A program made the translations under genes and the position numbers. 31,189 nt of DNA, from positions 1 to 31,189 of the IMG/VR virus record IMGVR_UViG_3300006735_000126; one strand, given 5' to 3'. The DNA is from a virus. The number at the start of each line of letters is the position of its first letter. Within the stretch, counting starts at the first letter, position 1. This document shows, one piece after another, positions 8,377 through 17,301 of the stretch. The notes under the pieces were generated by a model. It searched no databases, was not told the origin of the DNA, and saw only the letters and a program-made list of their open reading frames with translations.

Positions 8377-11300
8377 TTATGATTGTATTATTGAGTTAAT
8401 TATTTGAAGTTGAGAAGAATTTACAACTCCTATACCTTGATAAGTAAAATCTTCTTCTTCAATTTCACCTCCTTCAAAACCTTTAATATAGTTAAACCAC
8501 TTGTTTTCTTTTTCTATAAACTCAACATTTGCGCCAAACTGCATGTCAGTGTTTATATTTTGTAAATACCAACCTTTTTTCTCAATTAAATTATAATATT
8601 GACCATCTTGTAATTCTTGAGTTACTTTTGCTTGAGAACCTTCATATAACAATGTTTTAAAACTTTTGACAACACTAGGACTATCGTTTAATAAAAATGT
8701 TATAGAAGAAGGATTTGTAATACTATAAAAACTATTAAAGCTACCAGTTTCTGCATGGTGTTGATATATTTTACCTTCATAAAAAGTATAGTAGTTGCTA
8801 GCCATACTAATACCACTTTCCATTTGAATAAAAGATTTAAAACTTACCCAACCTCTTATGTCTTCTTTAAAAGACAGTACATATTCTTGTGAACCGTATT
8901 CTGGTTGTAGTGGCTCGTTAGTTTTTAAAGCTATATTATATTCGTCTTTTTTATCATCATAACTACCAATTAGTTTATCACTAAGCTTTAAATGATCTCT
9001 AAACCAATCTTTCATGCCGTGATCAGATATTGGTGTTAACCCATCTTTTGATAATCTAACCACAGCACCTCTTTGTTTGTCTGTGAAATAAGCTCTATAA
9101 GACTCTGATGCAAATGACTCTGGGTTTTTAGATATACCGTATTCTCCAGCATATGGTATAGCCTGACCAAGAACGTTTACATTAGCCACTAACTGAGGAT
9201 TACCATCTGCGTTAAATATAGCGTCTTTAGTAGCTAGTATTTTTAAAACTCTATCTTCACATAAAGTAATTAAATCACCATCAGCAGTAGATCTTGAGTG
9301 TAACTTTTGAATGCTTCCGTATATTGGATTTATTTCTTTAGTTATTTTTTCTGCTTGTATAAATTGATTTAAGCTATTTGTAGAACTAACAGCATTATAT
9401 ATTCCAGAAAATATCAAACCATATTTTCTAGTTTCTTGTTCTATTTTTTCTTCTAAAGTAGATGAAGCTCTAACACCATTAGACATAAACGGAGCATTAA
9501 AACTATCTCTAACTCTATTAGATTCTACGCCATTTCCAAAAGAATAACAATTATACCAGTTTAAAGTATGATAATGTTTCCAAGTGAAAGCGTCTATAGT
9601 TAATTCTAAATCACTTATACTTTCAACAGTTGAAGTAAATATACTACCATCTGGTTTTATTATATTTACATTATCGTTATTACCTATAGCTATTGGATTA
9701 CCACCAACACCTGTAGGAAGTTGAGATAATGTTAAAATGTTTCCTGATATAGAGTTTATAACAGTTCCAGTAGGTATAGAAAAACCTTGCACGCTTACAT
9801 GAGTTTCAATAGTACAGTTTTCAAACGTACCAATAAGTTGAAACCCAATTTGCTCTTGTTGCAAAGGTAAAAACCCTGAATCTGTACTGTCATCTAGTTT
9901 TATAGGTATTAAATCACTTGCTTCATAATATATATCTAAATCAGCACTGTCTTTAGGTTCTGTCTCCCATATAGCTGGGTTTTCTGGCAAAGTTATATTA
10001 TCATAACTAGGCTCAATAAACTCCATTGTGTAACCAACAGCGTATAATAAATTAACACTACCACCTGTATTAACCCCTGTGTTAGCGTTAGTTGTAAATG
10101 CCCCAGTACCCGTTGTACTTTTTTGCAAACTAATTCTAGCTGCAGAGTTAGGACTATAACCATTCATAGCTCCTTGCGCAAAGGTTATACTTGTGCTTGG
10201 ATCACACCTTACAACATGAGTTAAATCTAAAGCTTCCATATAACCTGTTAAATATATTTTTGTAGAAGCTACACCGTTATATATTCCATTATTAACAATA
10301 ACATCTCTAACAACTAAATGAGGTTTGGTTGTTCCAGTGTCACAGACAACAGCTTGAGCGCTTTCATTTACATAACTAGTTACCACATAACCCGGTACTA
10401 CTCTACAAGAATTTCCAAATTGATCGGTAGCCGCTAAATAGGATGCTTGAGTAACCACTATATAATGGTGATTTATACCAACTGAACTTGAATCATCTCC
10501 AGTACTAGACGTTGATCCAGGACCAAGATGGTTACCAAAAGGACCTGAACCTGAAACTGGGTTTGCAGTGGTTAAAGATGTTTTTCTACCACCAATTATT
10601 GGTCCTATATCTGATTGTATACCACCTACGTCCGCTGGCACCCAGTTTAACTGCCCTGAAACGTGCTCCTGTGTCCACCGCCATGTCTTATTAAAATTTG
10701 GTGATAATTGAGCGCCGTTAAAATGGCCACCATCCCCAAGCGTTCCACCACTAGTCAGGGATCCAGCAGTCTCTCTTAAAATCTCTCCGGCATCATCATA
10801 GCCCCCATGAGTATAATACCTTAAAATATTATTTTGGTATACGTTACCAGTGATATTATATTCTTTTAAATTTGGATCTTCAGCCCATCTCCATGTGCTA
10901 CCTGGGTTAAGTCTATCAGTAAAAAGAGTTGTTGATAAATCCTGGTAGTTTGGATTACCTGTTCCTACAGCAAAAAAATTATCAAAATTCGTTCCTTGAG
11001 TTAAACCATGTGTGAATATTCCACCCCCTACAGGAAGAGCAGAGTATTCGTTTTCCGCCGTTTGATTTCCTATAGATTTGTTTAAGAAAATAGGACCAAG
11101 TGTTAATTTAAAATGGTGGTAACCAGTAGAAATATCTAAAGCATCTGTACCCGAGGTACTACCAATAGGTTGCATAGGCCCTATACCACCAATTGATAAA
11201 TCACTCATGTCAAATTGGTCTGCTTGTGACGATGGGTGCTGAAAATAATTTAAAGAATTTTGACTAGCCGTAGCTTTATCAACGTGTTTGTACATGTCTA

Positions 11301-14300
11301 AAAACCAAACCTCATTTTTCCTAGCAAAACGATCAGCAACTTTATTATTATCAAGATAACTATGAGCAGCGCTGGCATTAACACCGGCACTATAAACATT
11401 TGTAGCACCATAATATTGAGATGAACTCCTGTGAAAACCAGTGTATTGATAAAACTCAGTAAACCAAGGTACGCTTGGAGTGGTGCCATTATTCGTTATA
11501 GTACCACTATTACTTGGAGAATCAAATCTATATTTAGACGTTGACATGTCCAACCCCTGTATGTCGTCCATATCATCAGTTGGCCACTCTGTATTACCAT
11601 AATCATATCTTCTAAAATAACAAGCAAATCTACCAAAAGGATGACTATATGCTGATCTACCACCTGTTGCATTGTCTCCGTTAACATCTTCACCATGACC
11701 AGTAGCCTTTATACTATGCGTCACGTGGTGGTTTTCTCTCATAGAATATACTTTTTTAGATGTAACTGTTCTCCATTGTTGGTTTTTAGTAGTATCTTGA
11801 GAAATGTATGTTCTAAACGTATCGTCTATATATATCTTAACAAAAAACTTACCATCAAAAATAGGTAAGTTTTCAACTTTTTTCTTAAATATATTTATTA
11901 CAGCTTGGTCTTGTATTTCTGTTGAAAACTGACCTGTTGGATCGTCAGTTACAAAGTTAACATCATCTTCTAAAAAACGATCTGTTTGTATATAATACTT
12001 TGGATCAATAGGTACTGTTGAATCAAAAGCGTCTGTAGTTATAGAGGTTATTCTGTACTCTTGACTTTCTGCGCTAGAACCTGTTAGTGAAAGTGTAAAA
12101 TACAAATCTCCATCATCTATTTCATGTAACTTACTAGCTGAAGTATTGTTAAAATGATTATAATTCAAGGTAAATTTATCTGTTCCTTGCACTGGATTAT
12201 CAGAAGTAGTATTAGCGTTAAAAACAGGGTCTGTACCATTAAAGTGTTTTGCAGATATAATTTTTAATACGTTTGTTTTTATGTAATCAGGTGCTTCATT
12301 TTCTATCGCTAAAACCTTATATCTATTTTTTGTTTTTACAGCTTCGCTAGACTCTTGTGATTTTTTTAGTAATAAAAACGTTTCTTCATCTATTTTGTTT
12401 CTATCAATACTAGCAAAAGACAACCAAACGTTACCGTCCTCAGCGTCATACCAACGATCCATTGCTAAATTATAATACTCACCAGATGTTTGTTTTATAT
12501 AAAACTTATAGTACTTTTGATTTTTAGGCGCATCAGATCCAAACTTAACCCTTATTCTATTAGCCTCATCTGCTCTTGAGTAATCTACTTCAAAAGCTCC
12601 AGAAGGATTTGATATAACTGGCGTTTCTCTACCATACTCGTCAATAAAAACAACTCCTAGTTGGTATTCCCTTAGAGATTTTATAGATTTTATCGTGTTA
12701 GTTTGATAATCACCCCAACCTAATGGATGTGATGTTTCAAGTAAATTTATTTTAAAGTTTGGAGAATATGGATTACCAGCAGTATCAAAAACATCCCAGC
12801 CTTGAGTGTAGTTAGCAAAAACAATTCTGTTACCAGTTACTTCTTGTGCTAATGCGCTTTTTGGAACATTATCCCAAGATCTTAACAGTTGGTTTGAAGG
12901 AACTGTAGCTTTAATTGTTTCGTTGTTTATAGTATATGTGTCATTTTGCCAATAATTATCAATAGAATTTACTTTAATAGTATCAACGGTATAAACATTA
13001 GGTGAACCATCTTCTTTATAAAGTATATCTATTTCAACAACATCTAAAGGCGTATCGTTTAATCTAAAGTTTTTTATATCAATTTGACTTATCAAGTTGG
13101 TCATACCTAAATTATAACCTTTCTTAGGATGATAATCAAAACTTCCAGGAACAAATGCTATTTGAGTAAAAGGAGAATAAGTAGAATATTCACCGTCGCT
13201 ATATTTGTATCTAGTTGCAAATCTAGGAAACTTAAACTCAAACAGTCTTTCGTACGTGTCATATTTATCTATAGCATATTTTCTTTCTCCTGTGTTAGGA
13301 TCAGCTCCTAGTGGAAAGCCATCAATATTTATTATTTCTAACTCTACAATAATAGGCGTTGTAGCAGTAGCTGTAAAACCGTTTGGAGCGTCGGTTATTT
13401 CTGCTTTTATTCTATAATCCGTTATTGGAATTGCTGGAGGCTCTGAAGCGCCACTTGATAAATCGTCATATTCTTTTAAAACTACTTGACCACCAACACT
13501 CCAGTCTACAAGTGTGAAGTTCGTATTACCATATATATCTTCATCTATTTGTATTTCTACAGTTTCACCAACTGATACGCCTGAGAAATCATACGGATCA
13601 ATATTAGGCGCTGTTGCTGTTATTATATCATCATTAGTATTAGTATTTGGAAACTGATCTACTGTTATAGTTACAGCGCCAGTGTATACTTCTGGTGGGT
13701 TAAGTTGTAAACCACTATAATCTCTACCTGTTTTTAAATCTAAAACTGGAGCTTTGCTAGGTGGTTTTCTAATAAGAGTAACGTGTTGCTCTGCTAAAGG
13801 TATATTATCACTCATTGTTATACCTCTTTCTTCGTTTATGAGTCTAGTGTAACCAATTGGGTTGGTAGGAGTTCCTAGTTTACATCTTGGTATGTTTATT
13901 TTTTTAGGTTCGTTTTGGCCATCCGTCCAGAATAACATTTCATCAATAATATTTATTCCAGTTATCATGATGTGATTACCGTTATCATCAACAGGAAAGT
14001 TTAAAGGAGGATTATAACCAGATTCTTCTCCAAAGTTAAACTCAAAAGCCAAAATAGATCCAGCTGTAACCTCTGTAAGCAAATCATCCGGCATATAAGA
14101 TAACTGTACAGAGTTATTAGCGCCAAATCCGCTAACTGTTGGTGGGTCTGGATTAAACACTCCACTTGTTGGACTTGGACCAGTAAGAGGTGTGTAGTTA
14201 GCACCGTTAGAAAAATCATACGTGTTTGTTATAGCTGGAGTGTTGTTAGCGTTCCAACCAGATTGTATAACATAAACAGTTGACAAGACCATGCCCTGCA

Positions 14301-14832
14301 GTATGAGTTGATTTTGAGTTGGATAAAAATTTAATAAAGTCAACAAATAATAACCAGCTTGACTCTGCACTGACTGTTGGAAATAACCTTGTAATGGTAA
14401 CACAACGTTAGAAGCTTCTATAACTACAGGTGATACAGTGTTGTCTTTGTATTCCATTATACTGGCACCTGAAGATATGGCGTTAAATATTGGATCTGGA
14501 GATGTGATTGCTGTACCAGGTGTAAGACTGTAATTCATTAACGCGTCGTTAATTGAACCGCCAGCTCCTTGTGATAAAAACCAATATACAGCATTGTTTT
14601 TTTCGTCATCTATACTACCGACACAAATATTATCTTGACTTATAAGTGAGTCTTGTTGGTTCGGTTGAAGTTTAATATTACTCAAAAGATTTTGAACAGT
14701 ACCTACTTCAGAGTTGTCTGATGTAGATACTTGTACATTCATTGCATGTCTATATTCTCCATTTGAAACAAGTCTTTCGTCAAGATCCTTGTTCATCTTA
14801 CCACCGGTAAAATTCTGTTTAATCTCTGGCAT
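8377..14832 (-). CDS. Giant tail stabilization protein (gp10/gp12-like family)
   Basis: 2151 residues, the largest gene here. The N-terminus MPEIKQNFTGGKMNKDLDER followed by LVSNGEYRHAMNVQV is the hallmark of the phage stabilization/tail tubular-type family: a GG.MN.D.DER..p.geY..A.N pattern in which the protein lists its own fixed contacts with the portal ring. A conserved block around residues 530-620 (FPRFATRYKYSDGEYSTYSP, then FVPGSFDYHPKKGYNLGMTN) also fits. The C-terminal ~400 residues contain NPIYGSIQKLHSRS, EDRVLKILATKDAIFNADGN, GEYGISKNPESFASE and KQRGAVVRLSKDGLTPISDH, a beta-propeller-like repeat region typical of the family. In between (~950-1600) is a long, less familiar Gly/Asn/Thr/Tyr/His-rich stretch. 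The role is to close the tail hub or form the nozzle below the rings. It starts 3 bases after the stop of the upstream gene. Confidence 0.85.
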   Translation of the reverse strand: MPEIKQNFTGGKMNKDLDERLVSNGEYRHAMNVQVSTSDNSEVGTVQNLLSNIKLQPNQQDSLISQDNICVGSIDDEKNNAVYWFLSQGAGGSINDALMNYSLTPGTAITSPDPIFNAISSGASIMEYKDNTVSPVVIEASNVVLPLQGYFQQSVQSQAGYYLLTLLNFYPTQNQLILQGMVLSTVYVIQSGWNANNTPAITNTYDFSNGANYTPLTGPSPTSGVFNPDPPTVSGFGANNSVQLSYMPDDLLTEVTAGSILAFEFNFGEESGYNPPLNFPVDDNGNHIMITGINIIDEMLFWTDGQNEPKKINIPRCKLGTPTNPIGYTRLINEERGITMSDNIPLAEQHVTLIRKPPSKAPVLDLKTGRDYSGLQLNPPEVYTGAVTITVDQFPNTNTNDDIITATAPNIDPYDFSGVSVGETVEIQIDEDIYGNTNFTLVDWSVGGQVVLKEYDDLSSGASEPPAIPITDYRIKAEITDAPNGFTATATTPIIVELEIINIDGFPLGADPNTGERKYAIDKYDTYERLFEFKFPRFATRYKYSDGEYSTYSPFTQIAFVPGSFDYHPKKGYNLGMTNLISQIDIKNFRLNDTPLDVVEIDILYKEDGSPNVYTVDTIKVNSIDNYWQNDTYTINNETIKATVPSNQLLRSWDNVPKSALAQEVTGNRIVFANYTQGWDVFDTAGNPYSPNFKINLLETSHPLGWGDYQTNTIKSIKSLREYQLGVVFIDEYGRETPVISNPSGAFEVDYSRADEANRIRVKFGSDAPKNQKYYKFYIKQTSGEYYNLAMDRWYDAEDGNVWLSFASIDRNKIDEETFLLLKKSQESSEAVKTKNRYKVLAIENEAPDYIKTNVLKIISAKHFNGTDPVFNANTTSDNPVQGTDKFTLNYNHFNNTSASKLHEIDDGDLYFTLSLTGSSAESQEYRITSITTDAFDSTVPIDPKYYIQTDRFLEDDVNFVTDDPTGQFSTEIQDQAVINIFKKKVENLPIFDGKFFVKIYIDDTFRTYISQDTTKNQQWRTVTSKKVYSMRENHHVTHSIKATGHGEDVNGDNATGGRSAYSHPFGRFACYFRRYDYGNTEWPTDDMDDIQGLDMSTSKYRFDSPSNSGTITNNGTTPSVPWFTEFYQYTGFHRSSSQYYGATNVYSAGVNASAAHSYLDNNKVADRFARKNEVWFLDMYKHVDKATASQNSLNYFQHPSSQADQFDMSDLSIGGIGPMQPIGSTSGTDALDISTGYHHFKLTLGPIFLNKSIGNQTAENEYSALPVGGGIFTHGLTQGTNFDNFFAVGTGNPNYQDLSTTLFTDRLNPGSTWRWAEDPNLKEYNITGNVYQNNILRYYTHGGYDDAGEILRETAGSLTSGGTLGDGGHFNGAQLSPNFNKTWRWTQEHVSGQLNWVPADVGGIQSDIGPIIGGRKTSLTTANPVSGSGPFGNHLGPGSTSSTGDDSSSVGINHHYIVVTQASYLAATDQFGNSCRVVPGYVVTSYVNESAQAVVCDTGTTKPHLVVRDVIVNNGIYNGVASTKIYLTGYMEALDLTHVVRCDPSTSITFAQGAMNGYSPNSAARISLQKSTTGTGAFTTNANTGVNTGGSVNLLYAVGYTMEFIEPSYDNITLPENPAIWETEPKDSADLDIYYEASDLIPIKLDDSTDSGFLPLQQEQIGFQLIGTFENCTIETHVSVQGFSIPTGTVINSISGNILTLSQLPTGVGGNPIAIGNNDNVNIIKPDGSIFTSTVESISDLELTIDAFTWKHYHTLNWYNCYSFGNGVESNRVRDSFNAPFMSNGVRASSTLEEKIEQETRKYGLIFSGIYNAVSSTNSLNQFIQAEKITKEINPIYGSIQKLHSRSTADGDLITLCEDRVLKILATKDAIFNADGNPQLVANVNVLGQAIPYAGEYGISKNPESFASESYRAYFTDKQRGAVVRLSKDGLTPISDHGMKDWFRDHLKLSDKLIGSYDDKKDEYNIALKTNEPLQPEYGSQEYVLSFKEDIRGWVSFKSFIQMESGISMASNYYTFYEGKIYQHHAETGSFNSFYSITNPSSITFLLNDSPSVVKSFKTLLYEGSQAKVTQELQDGQYYNLIEKKGWYLQNINTDMQFGANVEFIEKENKWFNYIKGFEGGEIEEEDFTYQGIGVVNSSQLQIINSIIQS

Positions 14833-14835
14833 GTA

Positions 14836-16329
14836 CTAGTGTTTAATTTGTTTTGATTTACCTCTTAAAATTTGAGTTATTTCTTCTAATTTAATGTTAG
14901 AAAGTCTTAGTTTTGCTTTTCTAGTTTCAGCAAATTTTTCTTTTTTAAATCTTTGAACTATATATTCTGGCACATTAGATCTAGTTGATACTATCGCGTA
15001 CGCTATATGTTTATACATTGCTTCCTCAGCTAGTTTGTGAACCTGCATTTCTTCATCAGTGCCAAGACTATCGCTTATATAATCTAATACCACGGTTTGC
15101 CCGCTTACGTTAGAGCTAAAGTGTATTTTACCACTTTTACAATCTATATAAAAAGACCCATTAACTTGAGCGTGTTGAGGGTCTAAACCGTATCTACCGC
15201 TTTTCATCTTCCAGTGAATATCATCTTCGTAATCTTGATTACTATTTTCTGAAGGAGCATTGGATTTATAGTTGTCCCAAGTTGTAGACGTTAAAGGATC
15301 TGTTTTTAAAACGTTTAAAATTTCTGTATTAGTTAATACTATATCATCTATGCTATTAACTGCAGAAGCCGTTGTATTTGCTATTGAAAAATCAACCTTA
15401 CTAGTAATAATAACCCAAACATCATTGTGATTAGAAACATCTATAGCGCTATCCTCAATAAGAGTTTTAGTTTCAGCGCTAGATCCTGGTAGCCACTCTA
15501 AATAAGCATTTTCATTATCTATAGTTTGCAACCAGTTTATTGCTGTTGGGTCTGCAAGTTCAGAATAATTATTACTTGCGCTGTAGTTTAAAGTGTTAGT
15601 TCCAGTAGGATCAAAATCAATTAAACCCATAACTAAAGTACCACCAGTAACGTCTGTAGCTGCTGCCGCTGCTGTTCCTTTTGCTGACAACTCTATACTG
15701 TTTAAGTTACTTACATCTATTTTTTGATAAGCATAATACAACCTACTTTTATCTTTATTCCAAGAGTTATGTACATGCTGAGTAAATGTTAACTCTCCAC
15801 TAACAACTTCTATAGCATCAGTTCCTAATACAACATTTGACTGCGCGATTGTTCCTTCTGTCCAAACATCACTTTTGTACCAAGGCACAGCAAATGTACT
15901 AGAAAAATCTTGATTAACTAAAACCGGGTGAGCACCTGGAAACTCATAATTACCATCACTATCTTGTATTATTTTTGTAGGGTTTGAAGTTTTACTTGTT
16001 GGATATAACGGGTGTTTAACGCCTGATGAATCTACCCAACTAACTTTAGTGTAGTTAACGTAATCACGTGGAAGAATCATTTGTAAACTAGGTGGCAAAA
16101 CAATTTCTTGTGACTTGCAAGATTTAAACGTGTCAAACGATAACTCTTGTAAAGCTCTTTGAGCAAAAAATGATATGTCTGCTCTTTTTATTTTAGATAT
16201 TAATTTGCTTTCTCCAACATAAGCAATTTTAAATTGAGTTATAATATTATCTAATGACGTAAATTGATAATTACCGTAATCATCACCTTGGTAATATGAT
16301 TGTTGAGTAGTGTTGTCTAATAATCCCAT
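14836..16329 (-). CDS. Tail ring/adaptor protein 2
   Basis: 497 residues. The N-terminal half carries FTSLDNIITQFKIAYVGESK, then ADISFFAQRALQELSFDTFK, then EIVLPPSLQMILPRDYVNYT, then VSWVDSSGVKHPLYP. From memory this FAQRALQELS.DT ... PPSL.M.LP.DYVNY.K.sWVD pattern marks a ring/adaptor-type protein of crAss-like and marine phages, placed between the gp4-like ring protein and the stabilization protein. The middle (~150-370) is a Thr/Ser/Asn-rich insertion that looks like an added beta domain, perhaps decorating the tail. The C-terminus (EMQVHKLAEEAMYKHIAYAI, then RFKKEKFAETRKAKLRLS) is helical and again typical. It ends 3 bases before the stabilization protein and starts 4 bases after the ring-1 stop. 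The role is inferred: a ring below the portal. Confidence 0.7.
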   Translation of the reverse strand: MGLLDNTTQQSYYQGDDYGNYQFTSLDNIITQFKIAYVGESKLISKIKRADISFFAQRALQELSFDTFKSCKSQEIVLPPSLQMILPRDYVNYTKVSWVDSSGVKHPLYPTSKTSNPTKIIQDSDGNYEFPGAHPVLVNQDFSSTFAVPWYKSDVWTEGTIAQSNVVLGTDAIEVVSGELTFTQHVHNSWNKDKSRLYYAYQKIDVSNLNSIELSAKGTAAAAATDVTGGTLVMGLIDFDPTGTNTLNYSASNNYSELADPTAINWLQTIDNENAYLEWLPGSSAETKTLIEDSAIDVSNHNDVWVIITSKVDFSIANTTASAVNSIDDIVLTNTEILNVLKTDPLTSTTWDNYKSNAPSENSNQDYEDDIHWKMKSGRYGLDPQHAQVNGSFYIDCKSGKIHFSSNVSGQTVVLDYISDSLGTDEEMQVHKLAEEAMYKHIAYAIVSTRSNVPEYIVQRFKKEKFAETRKAKLRLSNIKLEEITQILRGKSKQIKH

Positions 16330-16333
16330 TTAT

Positions 16334-17068
16334 TTATTGTTTTTCTTGTTGAATTTGTACTGACTCCATACCTTGACCAGCTCTCATAATATCGTCTCTT
16401 ACCATTGATATACCAGCTAGTTTTAATATTTTATAAACTAATTCTGATTCTTCTGACGGATGTAATTCAAAATCTGTTGATGCGCCTGGATTCCAAAGAG
16501 CTGTGTTACTATTTTGAGAAACTATATATCCCCACTTAGGTGTTGATGGTTTTTTAATGTAATTTATTTTTACACCACCTTCTACGGGCGGAGGTGGAAT
16601 TATTTTAATTCTATCAAAACCAGAAGCATCGTGTATATAAACTGGTCTTTTTTCGCTTTCTTTAGCTAAAGGACTGTTACTGTATTTTGTATACTCTTTA
16701 GCGGTAACTTCTTCTGCAATTACATTTTTTTTATTAGAATTGTAATCAACCATTACTTCTACTATTCTGTATAATGAAAACTGTCCTAAATCTATATTTC
16801 CATCAGAATCAAAAACAGTGTTAGCAATGTCTGTCCAAATTTCAAAAGCACTTATTTTACTTTCTATAATGTCTTTCATATCAGAGTGACCCATTGAATT
16901 ACCAGGTATTCTATTAAACTGATTTAAGTCATAAAAGTATTGCTCGAATATTTCTTTTTGAGAGTGATCGGCAAACAAATTAAACTCTTGTGGAGTTATA
17001 TAACCTCTCTGTTCTTTATTAGCTATAGCTAAAACTTTTTGATAAACATCATCTACACTTATTGCCAT
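16334..17068 (-). CDS. Tail ring protein 1 / head-tail adaptor (gp4/gp11-like)
   Basis: 244 residues. The N-terminus reads VDDVYQKVLAIANKEQRGYI then TPQEFNLFADHSQKEIFEQY. This N-K-x-Q-x-G-Y-I-[ST]-P-x-E-F-N pattern, followed by a helical Gln/Glu segment, is a recurring signature of the first tail-ring protein in crAss-like and other Bacteroidota phages, comparable in place to P22 gp4 or T7 gp11. The middle holds a beta region with IIPPPPVEGGVKINYIKKPS, and the C-terminal part (FELHPSEESELVYKILKLAG) is helical. In the virion it would bind the underside of the portal and open the docking site for the next ring. It is followed at 4 bases by the second ring gene. Family assignment is from motif memory plus position. 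Confidence 0.72.
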   Translation of the reverse strand: MAISVDDVYQKVLAIANKEQRGYITPQEFNLFADHSQKEIFEQYFYDLNQFNRIPGNSMGHSDMKDIIESKISAFEIWTDIANTVFDSDGNIDLGQFSLYRIVEVMVDYNSNKKNVIAEEVTAKEYTKYSNSPLAKESEKRPVYIHDASGFDRIKIIPPPPVEGGVKINYIKKPSTPKWGYIVSQNSNTALWNPGASTDFELHPSEESELVYKILKLAGISMVRDDIMRAGQGMESVQIQQEKQ

Positions 17069-17077
17069 AATATTTTT

Positions 17078-17245
17078 TTATTTTTGATAAGGAAATTTTT
17101 TATTTAAAGCGTCTCTTCTTTTACCACACCCACAATCTTTCTTGCCCATAGCTTTTGCTCCAGCTTTAGCTAAATCATGTATTCCTGTTGCTTTCATAAA
17201 TTTTTCTATTGAGTCGCCTAATCCTTTTGATTTTTTGTTTTCCAT
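17078..17245 (-). CDS. Small Cys-motif protein (55 residues)
   Basis: The ATG is at 17243-17245 and the TAA at 17078-17080. The protein begins MENKKSKGLGDSIEKFMKAT and ends KAMGKKDCGCGKRRDALNKK followed by FPYQK. A short amphipathic segment (GDSIEKFMKATGIHDLAKAG) leads to a compact C-G-C motif and a basic tail. I recall small proteins with a GLGD.IEK.tkaTGI ... DCGC.KR...LN.lFPY layout in Bacteroidota phages near head-tail genes. Two close cysteines could bind a metal, perhaps across two subunits, but this is a guess. It lies 9 bases before the ring-1 gene and after the hairpin at 17266-17289. AT-only leader (taaaatataataaa). Real coding is likely given motif, spacing and codon pattern; the function is unknown. 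Confidence 0.72.
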   Translation of the reverse strand: MENKKSKGLGDSIEKFMKATGIHDLAKAGAKAMGKKDCGCGKRRDALNKKFPYQK

Positions 17246-17265
17246 TTTATTATATTTTAGTAGTT

Positions 17266-17289
17266 ACGATCGCCCCGTAGGGCGACCGC
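17266..17289 (-). other. Stable RNA hairpin with UACG tetraloop
   Basis: Read on the transcribed strand, GCGGUCGCCC and GGGCGAUCGU can pair around the loop UACG, giving 10 pairs including 2 G-U. The closing C-G pair with UACG makes a cUNCGg-type tetraloop, an unusually stable form. It is a GC island in an AT-rich genome, 13 bases after the stop of the gene at 17302 and 20 bases before the start of the 55-residue protein. No U-tract follows it (AACUACUAAAAUAUAA), so an ordinary intrinsic terminator is unlikely. A processing site, a 3'-end protector for the upstream message, or a leader structure would fit. Confidence 0.75.
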
Positions 17290-17301
17290 TCTACAGTTAG
17301 A

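Noticed and set aside
11298-11696. Two short minus-strand frames within the stabilization gene
   Set aside because: Other frames inside a long continuous coding region with family-specific motifs.
8377-14832. Diversity-generating retroelement target
   Set aside because: No reverse transcriptase gene and no template-like near-repeat were seen in this window.
17266-17289. Hairpin as an intrinsic terminator
   Set aside because: No U-tract follows on the transcribed strand; the structure is kept as a separate RNA element.
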